Shown in pieces: positions 8,721 to 18,480 of a stretch of DNA of 43,396 nucleotides. Made by a program: the position numbers and the translations under genes. Below the pieces are notes generated by a model. The model was not told the DNA's origin. It saw only the letters and a program-made list of their open reading frames with translations, and did not search any database. Positions within the stretch are counted from its first letter, which is position 1. Every line of letters starts with the position of its first letter. Source of the DNA: Anabaena sp. FACHB-1237 (GTDB taxonomy: Bacteria > Cyanobacteriota > Cyanobacteriia > Cyanobacteriales > Nostocaceae); contig NZ_JACJPV010000032.1 of NCBI RefSeq assembly GCF_014696225.1, positions 1 through 43,396 of the forward strand. The letters run 5' to 3'.

Positions 8721-10151
8721 TTAATCTAAATCACTTTCTAAAACTTTAGACAAAGCCTGTTTACCACTAGTTTTAAATTCAGCGACATTTACTTGATTTA
8801 AAAACCAAATTGATATGATCATTCCCGCAGCTTCTAAAGCAAAAACTGCACCGTAAGCTAAACTTAAATTACCTACAAAAATCTGTTTTCCTAAATCTAA
8901 AACACTACCACCAATTATAGTAGCAATACCCCTAGATATAGACTGTGCTAAACCCCATGCACCAATAAATGTACCCGCAGCTTCAGCTATGGTTAAATCT
9001 AACATTAAACTTACTGCACCAGTAGTTACAAAACCAGTGGATAACCCAAATATTACTAAACCAAACTTTAAATAATTACCATTGGCAGAAAATCCAGAAA
9101 AGCCCAATAATAAAGCGGAAAAAGCTACTAATAAACAACCTAGTTTTATTGTTCTTCTTTTACCTAAACGTGGTACTATGAAAAATCCGGTAATGCTATA
9201 GGCAATTAAAATTCCTGTACCATAAAAAACGTTTAATTTTGTACTTTCGGAAAATGGCATATTAAATACTTGTCCTGCATAGGGTTCTAAAATTGGATCT
9301 TGCATAAACAAGCTAATTGTCATCACTAATAAAAACATGAAAAATAGTCCAGTTTGTGGACTAGCTGTTAAAATTTTCCACGCTGTTTCTAAACTAATAT
9401 TATCGTCTCTATTTTGAGAATTTGCCCTGATAAAAAATCGAGAATATTTTTTTTCTACCCCTACTGTAGCAATAAGCGATAAACAAAATACAATACTAGG
9501 AACTACTAAAAATAAGCGATTTATGGCAGTTTGTAAAGTTTCTAATGTTGTATTTCCATCCAATTGTTCTAACAAGCTAGAACTAATAATTGCGCCCACA
9601 ATTATTCCTACCATTAACATAGACCATACAATTCCCACAACTTGAGAACGGTTATCTTCTTCAGAAATGTCTACTAATAAGGCTGCAAATGCTGTGCCAC
9701 TAGCGCAAATTGCTAACCCATAAATACCAAATACTAAACTTAAAACTGCTAACCATCCGATACTTCCTAAATTCCAAACCCAAGTATTATTAATAGTGGC
9801 TACATTATTTAATTGCCACATTACTTGTATCATTAAATAAGCAGCGATCGCAAATATTGCTGCCCCAAACCAAATATAAAAAGTTCTATGATATCCTAAC
9901 AATGGTTTACCATCAGAAAATTGCCCAAATAAAATTCTTGTTGGGGCAATAAAATAGGGTATTGCCAATATTAAACTGCCTATAGTTGCAGGAATTGCTA
10001 TTTCTTTAATCATGACTCTATTTAACACTCCTAGAGTTAAAATAGACATCATACTTAAACCCATTTGAAATAATCCTAACCTAAACATTGTTAAAATGTT
10101 CACTGTTGGCACATCTAAAAATGTCTTTTGTTCATCAAAAGTCATAACCAA
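8721..10151 (-). CDS. PucC-like MFS carrier (BCD/chlorophyll delivery family)
   Basis: A 476-residue, twelve-helix membrane protein of the major facilitator superfamily. The segment MFRLGLFQMGLSMMSILTLG, then LNRVMIKEIAIPATIGSL, FGQFSDGKPLLGYHRTFYIW and GTAFAALLVDISEEDNRSQV are diagnostic of the PucC/BCH2 group. That group is linked to bacteriochlorophyll or light-harvesting complex assembly in purple bacteria. Cyanobacterial members are thought to help deliver chlorophyll to antenna or photosystem proteins. The substrate is inference. The start is preceded by an AT-rich spacer of about 270 bp. The reading frame is complete, with a soluble acidic C-terminus. Confidence 0.85.
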   Translation of the reverse strand: MVMTFDEQKTFLDVPTVNILTMFRLGLFQMGLSMMSILTLGVLNRVMIKEIAIPATIGSLILAIPYFIAPTRILFGQFSDGKPLLGYHRTFYIWFGAAIFAIAAYLMIQVMWQLNNVATINNTWVWNLGSIGWLAVLSLVFGIYGLAICASGTAFAALLVDISEEDNRSQVVGIVWSMLMVGIIVGAIISSSLLEQLDGNTTLETLQTAINRLFLVVPSIVFCLSLIATVGVEKKYSRFFIRANSQNRDDNISLETAWKILTASPQTGLFFMFLLVMTISLFMQDPILEPYAGQVFNMPFSESTKLNVFYGTGILIAYSITGFFIVPRLGKRRTIKLGCLLVAFSALLLGFSGFSANGNYLKFGLVIFGLSTGFVTTGAVSLMLDLTIAEAAGTFIGAWGLAQSISRGIATIIGGSVLDLGKQIFVGNLSLAYGAVFALEAAGMIISIWFLNQVNVAEFKTSGKQALSKVLESDLD

Positions 10152-10424
10152 TTTTTCCGTTATTTACACAATTGAATATCCCATTAAATAATATAAACCG
10201 AAAAACTAATTATTTCTACACAGACTTATATATAAATAGTAGGTATAAAAAAAGTTGACTATAATATATATTAGCGATCATTTCATAGTAAATAATTATT
10301 TTTAGCCTGTCTAAATATAAAACCTAGTACAGCTTGGCGTAAATAAAACAACCATTCTAAATTGTCCAAAAGCCTATACTGTCTTGGTTTTAACTTTTGA
10401 CTTTCGCCCTGCGGTAGTAGTCAC

Positions 10425-11300
10425 TCACTCATGAGTTTTATCAGGATCTTTAGTAGCTACTTCGAGAACTAAACCTTCTTTAGCCATAATTGCACCTGAA
10501 AATTTTGCTGCTGCTTGTTGGGCGATATTATCGAGAAAATCGTCATCATGGGATGGATCATGGTGATAAATAACCAGAGTCTTTACCTTAGCAGCTTCAG
10601 CCACTTTTATCGCTTCCTGCCATGTAGAATGTCCCCAACCAATTTTAGGCGAATTAGGAGAATTATATTCATCATCAGTATAAGTAGCATCATATACTAA
10701 TACATCCGCATCACGAGCTAACCATAACACATTTTCATCCAAATGATGAGGATAATGTTCCGTATCAGTGATATATACTGCCGCACCGCCACGCCAATTT
10801 ACTCGATATCCCACTGCTTCCCCTGGATGGTTGAGATGGGCAGTTTCCACCTCAATATCATCTATCTGTATGAGTTGTCCCGGTTTAATATCATGAAAAC
10901 TTAAAGTAGACTGCATAATCTGTAAAGGTACAGGAAAATTAGGATGCAGCATTTGATCATTCAGACGCTGTTCTATAGTTGAACCATCAGGAGCGATCGC
11001 ACCATAAATGTTAAACTTATTACCAGTAATAAATGCAGGTATAAAAAAAGGAAATCCTTGAATATGATCCCAGTGGGAATGGGTAAACAAAAGATGTCCT
11101 TCTACGGGCATTTGTGATAACAGCGACTGTCCTAATATATGAAGACCTGTACCACCATCAAATATCAATCTTTTACCACCGACTTGCATGGATATGCAAG
11201 GTGTATTACCACCGTAACGGACAGTATTTAAACCAGGACTGGGAATACTGCCCCGAACGCCCCAAAAATGCACTGTAAATTTATTTCCTATCCTAGTCAT
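10425..11300 (-). CDS. MBL-fold metal-dependent hydrolase
   Basis: A 291-residue metallo-beta-lactamase-fold protein. The N-terminus HFWGVRGSIPSPG and NTVRYGGNTPCISMQVGGKR are typical of a PhnP/RNase Z-like phosphodiesterase subgroup. The di-zinc motif is THSHWDHIQGFPFF, followed by further ligands in TAHLNHPGEAVGYR (His), YITDTEHYP (Asp) and VIYHHDPSHDDDFLD (His). Such proteins cleave phosphodiesters, including cyclic nucleotides and phosphoribosyl cyclic phosphates, but the exact substrate is unknown. It lies between pucC-like and surE, all on the minus strand, with spacers of 170-270 bp that argue against tight co-transcription. Confidence 0.82.
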   Translation of the reverse strand: MTRIGNKFTVHFWGVRGSIPSPGLNTVRYGGNTPCISMQVGGKRLIFDGGTGLHILGQSLLSQMPVEGHLLFTHSHWDHIQGFPFFIPAFITGNKFNIYGAIAPDGSTIEQRLNDQMLHPNFPVPLQIMQSTLSFHDIKPGQLIQIDDIEVETAHLNHPGEAVGYRVNWRGGAAVYITDTEHYPHHLDENVLWLARDADVLVYDATYTDDEYNSPNSPKIGWGHSTWQEAIKVAEAAKVKTLVIYHHDPSHDDDFLDNIAQQAAAKFSGAIMAKEGLVLEVATKDPDKTHE

Positions 11301-11482
11301 GAGTATTGTTTACTGAACGGTCAAATGATTAAAAAACATTAACAAACAAAATTTCTTAATTTTTTACTGTAAATCAGGTTTCAGATGATGAGGCTTTCTT
11401 CCATTTACGAATCCTATATATTTTACTATTATGGACTAAGTTTGAGTGTCATACATTTTATATTGTCAAAATTTACGGAAAT

Positions 11483-12280
11483 TTACGGAAATTTAAGTTC
11501 ATAATTAGATAATTTTTCCAGACCATTACCATAGGTCAAATTATACTGTAGTGGTGTAATACTAATATACTGTTCCTGAATGGCAACCACATCAATAGGA
11601 ATATTTTGAGGCAAGTTTAAACCTATAGGTGGTTCAACATCTTCCAAAACCTCACCAGTTAACCAATAATAAGTTTTACCGCGAGGATCGACTCTTTTAT
11701 CAAAAACATCTACATAACGTCGCACTCCTTGGCGAGTACAAACAACACCAGCAATTTCTGACCAAGGAACTGGAGGAACATTGACATTCAGTAACATTAA
11801 TTCTGGTAAAGGTTGCTGGGAAATTCGTTTCACTAAAAGTTCAGCAAATTGAGCGGCAGTTTCAAAATTTTTGTAAGTATGACTAGTTAAACTAAAGGCA
11901 ATACTGGGAATACCCTCAATTAAACCTTCCATAGCCGCAGAAACTGTTCCAGAATAAAGGATTTCTGTCCCTAAATTTGCACCTTGGTTAATTCCCGATA
12001 GTACCAACTCTGGTGGCCTATCTAATAAAGCCCATAATGCTAATTTTACACAGTCTGATGGTGTGCCATCACAAGCCCAGGCTTTTACGGTAGGATGAAA
12101 TACAGACTCAATCATCTCAGCCCGAATAGGTTGTAGTAAAGTTAGTCCATGTCCAGTAGCTGATCTTTCCCGATCTGGACAAACCACAGTAACATCATGA
12201 CCTGCTATAGCTAGAGTATTAGCTAAACTATGAATACCAGGGGCATAAATGCCATCATCGTTACTAATTAATAATCTCAT
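11483..12280 (-). CDS. surE: 5'/3'-nucleotidase SurE
   Basis: A 265-residue phosphatase that removes phosphate from nucleoside monophosphates and short polyphosphates, associated with stationary-phase survival. The metal site is shown by [16 protein letters not shown] (Asp8, Asp9), the Ser/Asn ligands by [20 protein letters not shown], and the substrate loop by [26 protein letters not shown] is also conserved. Length is typical for SurE. The C-terminal tail (NYELKFP) is coded next to a short direct repeat in the DNA (TTTACGGAAAT twice at about 11471-11493), which might have slightly altered the end of the protein. Confidence 0.93.
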   Translation of the reverse strand: MRLLISNDDGIYAPGIHSLANTLAIAGHDVTVVCPDRERSATGHGLTLLQPIRAEMIESVFHPTVKAWACDGTPSDCVKLALWALLDRPPELVLSGINQGANLGTEILYSGTVSAAMEGLIEGIPSIAFSLTSHTYKNFETAAQFAELLVKRISQQPLPELMLLNVNVPPVPWSEIAGVVCTRQGVRRYVDVFDKRVDPRGKTYYWLTGEVLEDVEPPIGLNLPQNIPIDVVAIQEQYISITPLQYNLTYGNGLEKLSNYELKFP

Positions 12281-12335
12281 TTGTCACCAGAAATAGTTAT
12301 TGTAATTTGTGCAATACAAAACTCACACAAAATGC

Positions 12336-12436
12336 TCATATCTGAACAAATAGAGCAAATTTGATGTTTGCTTCCTGCTTCTTCCAAGGATCTTGTCCAC
12401 AGGCCTAAATTCCGCACTTGCCGCACGTATTCGGTG
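12336..12436 (-). pseudogene. possible TnpB/OrfB C-terminal remnant
   Basis: On the minus strand one frame reads CGKCGI, a stop, then ACGQDPWKKQEANIKFALF to a stop. The CxxC pair and the ACGQ...KQE tail resemble the zinc-finger and C-terminal end of IS200/IS605-type TnpB proteins. The match is short and already broken by a stop, so this is only a suspected remnant. Confidence 0.3.
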
Positions 12437-12508
12437 TTCTAGGGCTTTTTTTAACAATATAGCAGGATTTTAATTATGATCTTTAATCTGCCGACAGCCA
12501 TTATGGTC

Positions 12509-12656
12509 AGGACTTACACAACTGGCACATTGGTAGGGTCTGGTTCGACAAGCTCACCAACCACGTCAGACAGTATAAATCATGTAAATAACCAAATTGT
12601 TCATATCTGACGCACCTACTCAACAGATTTTTTAGTGTGACACTTGCGTAAGCCCT
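12509..12656 (-). mobile_element. miniature element family A, copy 2 (inverted)
   Basis: A 148-bp element from AGGACTTACACAACTGGCAC to GTGTGACACTTGCGTAAGCC(CT), the reverse orientation of copy 1. The interior (CTCACCAACCACGTCAGACA) is the same sequence on the other strand. No open reading frame. Confidence 0.85.
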
Positions 12657-12902
12657 AATAGTAATTAATCTTTTCTACCTTACTACATAAGTTGGGGATC
12701 TTGCTGCTATGTCTGATATACCAATCCTAAATCATAATTATTCATGATCAAATACGTAATTAGTAAAAGATATTTTTAATATCCTACAAAGTTTGACTTT
12801 GTGGTTGAAGTGGTATATTGAGCGTAATCCATAGTCTTAACCATTAGTTGCATAAGACACAAACTTAATAACCGTATTTTCTTTAATTAGGATTGCTATA
12901 GT
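12657..12902. other. gene-poor spacer after family A copy 2
   Basis: No gene is seen. AAGTTGGGGATCTTGCTGCT (about 12690-12709) matches one half of the GATCCCCAACTTCTT hairpin family seen at 21998-22029 and 27258-27290, so a decayed hairpin repeat is likely. The rest is AT-rich and without recognisable signals. Confidence 0.4.
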
Positions 12903-12973
12903 TAATTAAATGTGCATAACCACGAAACCCTTGTAGGGACAATTCATGAATTATCCCTACGATGATTTTCACT
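12903..12973 (+). repeat. dispersed repeat D, copy 2 (uninterrupted)
   Basis: Contains ATGTGCATAACCACGAAACC, CTTGTA, then the palindrome GTAGGGACAATTCATGAATT...CCCTAC (12933-12960) and GATTTTCACT. It is the contiguous version of the sequence split at 3266-3369, so it acts as the empty-site reference for element B copy 1. Confidence 0.75.
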
Positions 12974-12982
12974 AGATGCTTA

Positions 12983-13186
12983 TTAACTAGTACATTTACG
13001 TTTTCGTAAACAGTCCGTAGTTTGATCATCCCTGGACAATATATCTGCTGTTACTTTTAAATCAGTACTAGCAATCAATGTGATTTGAGTATTTTTTGTG
13101 ACAAGCTCATAAACCGCAATACTAGAATGAGTGTTGCATAAATAGAATGACAACATCATCAATCCTATGGTAATGTTTTTTTTCAT
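12983..13186 (-). CDS. possible small secreted peptide
   Basis: A 67-residue open frame beginning MKKNITIGLMMLSFYLCNTH, which looks like a signal peptide (lysines, then a hydrophobic core). The mature part ends DDQTTDCLRKRKCTS with two cysteines and a basic tail. I do not recognise it. No convincing Shine-Dalgarno precedes the ATG, and it sits in a repeat-rich spacer, so it could be a chance frame. The signal-like N-terminus is the only positive evidence. Confidence 0.35.
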   Translation of the reverse strand: MKKNITIGLMMLSFYLCNTHSSIAVYELVTKNTQITLIASTDLKVTADILSRDDQTTDCLRKRKCTS

Positions 13187-14345
13187 AGGTACATTTAAAC
13201 AAACTTTTATTTGAGATAACGGTTCTAAATTGATGCCATCACGATAACCTTACATAAACTTTCTATTACAATAATATCTGTAAAAATTCGCACAAAAATC
13301 TGTCTGTAGAGTCTAATTAGATACTACAGAAGTGAAATTTTTCCTTCTATTATCGCTTACCTGCTTTGAGGTAAGAATATATTAAGTTTTATAGGTTATT
13401 AGCTGTTAATTGCTCAAATCAGCCATAACTAAACTGAACAATACCCCCCAGTAAGTCAATTTAGTTACAAGATAACAATCTATTTAATTATTCTCCTCTC
13501 AGTAGAAAGACCCGGATAAAAAAAATCTTTTTTACATTTATTTTTAAAAGATTCTACTTTAAATACAAGTTCTATAAAACACATAAACAATAAACTCTTT
13601 TAGACTGATGACTGAGTACAAGGTTCCCCAAATCTAAAAAATATTTCAAATTAATCCAAATCCCAGGCTGAAATAACACTAGTAATTCCAGTAATAATAA
13701 TTTTATAACTAGATAACTAACAAGTAATTAAAATGTAATCAATTATGCTTACTACTCAGAGAATTATCGAACTAGGTCAAAATATATTACTGACATTTAA
13801 TATCTGTTTTTATGCTAAATACTACAGTATATTTTTAGCTATACATAGGATAGCTAACCTATTTAATGACTATAACCGCTAGATAAATGTTGCTGTCTAA
13901 TAGACATAGGAGTGAAAATGAATGTGGGACAATTTATAAATTGTCCCTACAATGATTTCAAACCACGCTTATGTAATTATCACAGAGGTATAATAAACAT
14001 AATGTAAAACTCAGGTTACAAGTCAGTAACTTAGCCTGCCGTAAGCCATAGCTAGTGTAATAATGTGAGATCCTAACGTAGTTCTTACTTGGCTTCGCTA
14101 ATGCACCTTTGCGCGAAATAAAAACTGTGGTTCATTTAGCTGAAAATAGATGTAAAGCTGAAAATAGATGTAAAATAGATATAAAAATACTACCTAGTTT
14201 ATATAAATAAACTGAGTGTCAAATTACACAAAATCCACTTAAATAATAAGGGGCTTACTTGTAAACAATAACTTGCGTATAACCTAATTATCAGTAAAGT
14301 CAAAACTTATTAACTATATTTTATCAGTGACAAGGAGTAGTAGCT
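13187..14345. other. 1.16-kb gene-free region upstream of the serine hydrolase
   Basis: No gene is supported. It contains repeat D copy 3 (13911-13960) and a 17-bp direct repeat AGCTGAAAATAGATGTA in two adjacent copies (about 14139-14172). AAGGAG at 14331-14336 is the ribosome site for the next gene. A long, AT-rich stretch such as this could hold a long 5' leader or a non-coding RNA, but I see no defined structure. Confidence 0.5.
13911..13960 (-). repeat. dispersed repeat D, copy 3 (inverted, diverged)
   Basis: AGTGAAAATGAATGTGGGAC followed by AATTTATAAATTGTCCCTAC (palindrome 13924-13950). It matches copies 1 and 2 in reverse orientation, including the flank ACATAGGAGTGAAAAT seen in reverse complement after copy 1. 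More diverged than the other two. Confidence 0.65.
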
Positions 14346-15842
14346 GTGTCAGAGTCCAATAAAAAAATCATCCCCATATCTCGTACAGAACCCAGCAAAC
14401 AACGCCGTCGTCAGCGACAGGTATCGAAAACAGGTGATAAAAAGGCGACTAAGCAAAAGCCATTACCATCTAGGGACACTGGCATGACTCCCACAGCACC
14501 TAATCAGAACAAGGGTACTATTGCTCCTGGGGAGAAACAACCACCATCAGGAGTGATGATACCTACCGCATTTAAACCTGTACCACCAGTTAAAGAACCA
14601 GGTAGAGGACAAGTTAACAGGCAAATTAGCGGGCAAAAACCAACTACATCAGGAAATACGAGATTAAAAACGGTACGTATAGAAAAACCAAAAGTTCACA
14701 GACGTACATCTCGCAAAACCAGGTTAAAACCAATGGCACAAACTATGTTATATGCTTTGAGGTTATTAATTATGGGTGTGGGTATTGGGGCAATTGTTGG
14801 CACAGTTCTATCAGTTTTAGATCCAGCTAATCGTATTAATACTACTACTTCAGTTACTTCAACTAATCAAGCTCAAAAACTACCTCAAAATCATACTTCT
14901 AGTCTTCTTGTTAACCAAGAAATTACTGATTTAAAATCATCCGTTCAGAGTTTAACTACTGCTAGTGCTGAATTAAACGCAGGAGTATTTTTACTAGATT
15001 TGGATAATGGTAACTATGTAGATATTAATGCAAATACTGTTTTTTCCGCTGCTAGTACCATTAAAATTCCTATTCTTATTGCTTTTTTTCAAGATGTAGA
15101 TGCAGGTAAAATTCGTCTGGATGAAATGCTAACTTTAGAAAAGGAAATGATCGCTAGTGGTTCTGGAAATATGCAATATCAAGAACCAGGAACTAAATAT
15201 ACTGTGTTGGATGTGGCCACAAAGATGATTACTATTAGTGATAATACAGCTACAAATATGTTAATTGCTAAATTGGGGGGAAAAGATGTCTTAAATCAGC
15301 GTTTTAGCAGTTGGGGATTGACTAATACTAACATACGTAATCCTTTACCAGATTTAGAAGGAACTAATACCACTAGTCCTAAAGAGTTGGGGGTATTGAT
15401 TTCTTTGGTGAGTCAAGGTAACTTTGTGAGTATGCGATCGCGTGATTTAATCTTAGATATTATGAGTCGCACAGAAAGAGACAATTTGATTCCTGCTGGG
15501 CTAGGAAAAGGAGGAAAAGCGTACCATAAAACTGGGGATATTGGCAAGGTACTAGCTGATGCAGGTTTAATTGATATTCCCAATGGTAAACGTTACATTG
15601 CTTCTATCATGGTAGCAAGGCCAAAAAATGATCAACGTGCTGCGACATTAATCAATCAAGTCTCTAGCACAGCATACCAGTATTTTAGTCAAACTCAAGT
15701 TACACCACTAATCCCTACAAATAATATTCCTACCAACAATATTCCTACCAACAATATTCCCACAAATATCATTCCTACAAATAACACAAATAACATCAAT
15801 AATCTACCTACTACTAACTATTATCCTCAAAACTATAGATAA
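14346..15842 (+). CDS. membrane-anchored class A beta-lactamase-like serine hydrolase
   Basis: A 498-residue protein starting at GTG, with AAGGAG nine bases upstream. Residues 1-130 are cytoplasmic, very basic and Pro/Gln-rich. A single membrane helix follows (about 136-158), then a periplasmic serine hydrolase domain. The active-site motifs are present: SxxK as S237-T-I-K240, SDN at 298-300, and KTG at 395-397 in YHKTGDIGKV. These define class A beta-lactamase/PBP-like enzymes. The loop that carries the deacylating Glu of true beta-lactamases (NPLPDLEGTNTTSP) is only partly similar, so real beta-lactam hydrolysis is uncertain; a peptidoglycan-related hydrolase is possible. The C-terminus ends in about five IPTNN repeats coded by a 15-bp unit (about 15706-15786). 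Confidence 0.8.
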   Translation: MSESNKKIIPISRTEPSKQRRRQRQVSKTGDKKATKQKPLPSRDTGMTPTAPNQNKGTIAPGEKQPPSGVMIPTAFKPVPPVKEPGRGQVNRQISGQKPTTSGNTRLKTVRIEKPKVHRRTSRKTRLKPMAQTMLYALRLLIMGVGIGAIVGTVLSVLDPANRINTTTSVTSTNQAQKLPQNHTSSLLVNQEITDLKSSVQSLTTASAELNAGVFLLDLDNGNYVDINANTVFSAASTIKIPILIAFFQDVDAGKIRLDEMLTLEKEMIASGSGNMQYQEPGTKYTVLDVATKMITISDNTATNMLIAKLGGKDVLNQRFSSWGLTNTNIRNPLPDLEGTNTTSPKELGVLISLVSQGNFVSMRSRDLILDIMSRTERDNLIPAGLGKGGKAYHKTGDIGKVLADAGLIDIPNGKRYIASIMVARPKNDQRAATLINQVSSTAYQYFSQTQVTPLIPTNNIPTNNIPTNNIPTNIIPTNNTNNINNLPTTNYYPQNYR

Positions 15843-15954
15843 AAACTATAGATGAGATAATTTATAGAGTTGTTATTCAAATCTTATACTTGAGATGATC
15901 TGATTCAGACATCAAAAGAAGTAGCTACTCATTTCAACACTAGTAATATTATTT

Positions 15955-16857
15955 TTATATTCTCATACTTATATCTAACCATTTAGATTGAGTTATGGGC
16001 GCACTACTAGAAATATAATCAACTCCAGTTTCTGCAATTTGACGAATAGTAGTTAAATTAACATTTCCCGAAGCCTCAATTTTCACTTTACTATCTTGCT
16101 GTCTAATTAATTCGACTGCTTTTGTGATCATTTCTATGGACATATTATCTAACATGATCATATCCGCAGCACAATCTAAAGCCTCTTGTACCTGTTCCAA
16201 GGTTTCTGTTTCTACTTCAATATTTAAAGTATAAGGAATAGAAGCGCGAATTTGAGTAATAGCTGAGGTAATACCTCCAGCAGCTACAATATGATTGTCT
16301 TTAATCATTACAGTATCATCTAACCCCATTCTATGATTAATTGCACCCCCTACAGCACTAGCATACTTTTCTAAGATTCTTAAACCAGGCGTTGTTTTGC
16401 GAGTATCAACAAATTTAGTAGGTAAATCAGCTATTCTTGTTACGTATTCATGAGTTAAAGTGGCAATTCCACTCAAACGCATAGCTAAGTTTAATGCTAC
16501 ACGCTCACCCATTAATAAACTATCGAAAGAACCATGAATCTCAGCTATAATATGACCTGGTTGACAGATAGCACCTTCACTAACGACATAATTAAACTCG
16601 ACTTTATTACTGAGTAATTGAAAGATTCTAGCGGCCACAGGTAAACCTGCAATGACACCAGGTGCTTTAGCAATCCATTTAGCAGATTTAAATGTAGATT
16701 TGGTACTTAATAAAGATTGAGTGGTGCGATCGCCTCTTCCTATATCTTCAATTAACCAGCTTTGTAACAATGGATCAAGAATTAGGAAGGGTGGTAATAT
16801 ATTTGTATAAGTATTCACGGTTGCAAGTTTGATGAACAGTATCAGTAATTTTAGCAT
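15955..16857 (-). CDS. nadC: nicotinate-nucleotide diphosphorylase NadC
   Basis: Quinolinate phosphoribosyltransferase, which makes nicotinate mononucleotide from quinolinate and PRPP in de novo NAD synthesis. Recognisable segments are DPLLQSWLIEDIGRGDRTTQ, ERVALNLAMRLSGIATLT, VDTRKTTPGLRILEKYA, GGAINHRMGLDDTVMIKDNH, IEVETETLEQVQEA and KIEASGNVNLTTI. The annotated frame is 300 residues from ATG at 16857. The first 13 residues (LKLLILFIKLAT) are unlike the family, and a GTG in the same frame at 16818 would give a normal 287-residue protein starting VNTYTNILPPF. I favour the GTG. The gene stands alone on the minus strand. Confidence 0.92.
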   Translation of the reverse strand: MLKLLILFIKLATVNTYTNILPPFLILDPLLQSWLIEDIGRGDRTTQSLLSTKSTFKSAKWIAKAPGVIAGLPVAARIFQLLSNKVEFNYVVSEGAICQPGHIIAEIHGSFDSLLMGERVALNLAMRLSGIATLTHEYVTRIADLPTKFVDTRKTTPGLRILEKYASAVGGAINHRMGLDDTVMIKDNHIVAAGGITSAITQIRASIPYTLNIEVETETLEQVQEALDCAADMIMLDNMSIEMITKAVELIRQQDSKVKIEASGNVNLTTIRQIAETGVDYISSSAPITQSKWLDISMRI

Positions 16858-16882
16858 AAGATCCGTAGATCCTTACAGGATA

Positions 16883-16990
16883 TACAGCAGTTTCCGTTAT
16901 TATGAGGTACAGATGTTAATGATAAAAGCCTTGTAAGACAGTCATCTTGCTGTGTTCATAGTGTACCTCATGTAGATGGAATGTGCTGTA
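16883..16990 (-). mobile_element. miniature element family C, copy 1 (uninterrupted)
   Basis: A 108-bp element with imperfect terminal inverted repeats of nearly 30 bp: TACAGCAGTTTCCGTTATTA at the left, and the right end in reverse complement TACAGCACATTCCATCTACA, both followed by ATGAGGTACA. The reverse complement of the whole matches 27007-27216, where a family B element is inserted. This copy is the empty-site reference. Confidence 0.8.
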
Positions 16991-17148
16991 ACATTTGCAA
17001 TGTATCGTGGTAATTTTATGATGATGGTGTGACAAAATGAGAAATTATTTAATGAAAATTAATAATTATTCACAACATCTATTGATATAATTTTACATGA
17101 ACTTCTAAATAGCATTGATTCTAATATTCTATGTAAATTCTGCTACAA

Positions 17149-17271
17149 TAAGCTGTTGTGCAGCTAGATTTTATATAATGATATTCACAGAAAAGTTTGC
17201 TGAAACTTTTTTCAATTTTGAGTGCATGACTCTTGAGTTGCTGCTGTGTATTAAAAATGCACAACAGCTTA
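17149..17271 (+). mobile_element. miniature element family B, divergent copy 2
   Basis: TAAGCTGTTGTGC at 17149-17161 and its exact inverse GCACAACAGCTTA at 17259-17271 enclose about 97 bp. The interior is unlike the other B copies, although the flanking dinucleotide is again TA. It lies 54 bp upstream of the acyltransferase gene and may carry part of its promoter. Confidence 0.7.
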
Positions 17272-17324
17272 ATCCTGTTAAATATCAAATAATTATCAAA
17301 TAATTAAATTAAAATCTCAAAATT

Positions 17325-18398
17325 ATGAACACAATAAATATCGGTAAAATCTACGGATTTGATTATCTTCGTGCAGTTTGTTGTATACTAGTTGTGGCTA
17401 TACATTCTAATATATCTGGTTTATTTTGGGGATATGAGAATATTTATGAATTTATAGTATACAACATATTTAACTTAGCAGTTCCTATATTTATGCAGAC
17501 AGCACTAGTTTTATTTTTTATTAACCGTCAAAAGTATCCTAATTATTTCTGGAATAAAAGATTATTTAAGATTATTAAACTGTATTTATTTTGGGGAATG
17601 GTTGCCCATATTTTCAACTTAATTTTCAACAATGCTATATATACTAATTTTTTAAGTCAATCTATAACTTGGCGTAGTTTAATAAGTTTTATTATTGAAG
17701 ATGGATATGGAAACCCTTTTTACTTTTTCTCTTGCTTATTATTTATGACAATGTTAGCTGAATTGGTTGTGATGCTCATAGAAAAAACTCGGATACAAGC
17801 AGAATTTATCATCTATCCAGGGTTAATTCTATCTTGTATAACTGTTTTCTTATTACCTTTAATTCCAGAAATTATAGGTACACAATTTAAGACTATAGTC
17901 GAAGTTGCTAACCCTCTAAATTTTATACCTTATGTATTTTCGTCATTTTTAATTACTCAATGTCTAATTAAAAAGAAACAAGCAAATGATACCTATCAAA
18001 TTAATTATCTGCAAATATTTGTCTTACTATTTATGATAGTAATATTTATTTTTATTGAGTGGAAATTTTTCAGTAAACCCTTTGTTTGGGAAGATCACAA
18101 ACATTTTTCTCTTTCAGTATATACTAGATTATCTTTAGTTTTTAGTGCTTGGTTAGTTACTTTAGTCTCAATGAAAATATCATCAATTCCTCAACCAATT
18201 ATTAAACTATTTTCTGATTTATCCCTGGGTATATATGCTTTACATACATTTATCTATATATTCTTGCAAAAACTAATAATAGGTATAGTTCCTGATCAAA
18301 CCTATTTACCTATTTTATTATTTACCATGACTTTAATAACAGCAACTTTTTCGACAAAAGTCGTGAGAAATTTCCGAATTTTTCAGGATGTTGTTTAA
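17325..18398 (+). CDS. acyltransferase-3 family membrane protein
   Basis: A 357-residue protein of about ten membrane helices, related to the OafA/YrhL acyltransferase-3 superfamily that O-acetylates or acylates polysaccharides and lipids. The first helix carries YGFDYLRAVCCILVVAIHSN. The conserved Arg after DYL and the His of VAIHS are the family's key residues. KLFSDLSLGIYALHTFIYIF near the C-terminus (about 299-318) is another family hallmark. Substrate and pathway are unknown; the neighbours give no hint. Codon use is more AT-rich and the protein is richer in Ile/Phe than nearby genes, which may reflect only membrane composition. ATG start, no strong Shine-Dalgarno. Confidence 0.8.
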   Translation: MNTINIGKIYGFDYLRAVCCILVVAIHSNISGLFWGYENIYEFIVYNIFNLAVPIFMQTALVLFFINRQKYPNYFWNKRLFKIIKLYLFWGMVAHIFNLIFNNAIYTNFLSQSITWRSLISFIIEDGYGNPFYFFSCLLFMTMLAELVVMLIEKTRIQAEFIIYPGLILSCITVFLLPLIPEIIGTQFKTIVEVANPLNFIPYVFSSFLITQCLIKKKQANDTYQINYLQIFVLLFMIVIFIFIEWKFFSKPFVWEDHKHFSLSVYTRLSLVFSAWLVTLVSMKISSIPQPIIKLFSDLSLGIYALHTFIYIFLQKLIIGIVPDQTYLPILLFTMTLITATFSTKVVRNFRIFQDVV

Positions 18399-18480
18399 GG
18401 AAAACAACAAATCTCATAGTAATATTTTCTCAGTATGATAATTTATATATGGTATAGAAAATTGAGAGCGATCGCCTGAT

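Noticed and set aside
14346..15842. Calling the serine hydrolase an antibiotic resistance gene
   Set aside because: Motifs fit class A, but the omega-loop Glu region is atypical and such proteins are common chromosomal genes in cyanobacteria.
17115..17303. 62-codon plus-strand open frame
   Set aside because: It lies across a family B element and has no protein-like conservation; Cys-rich random frame.
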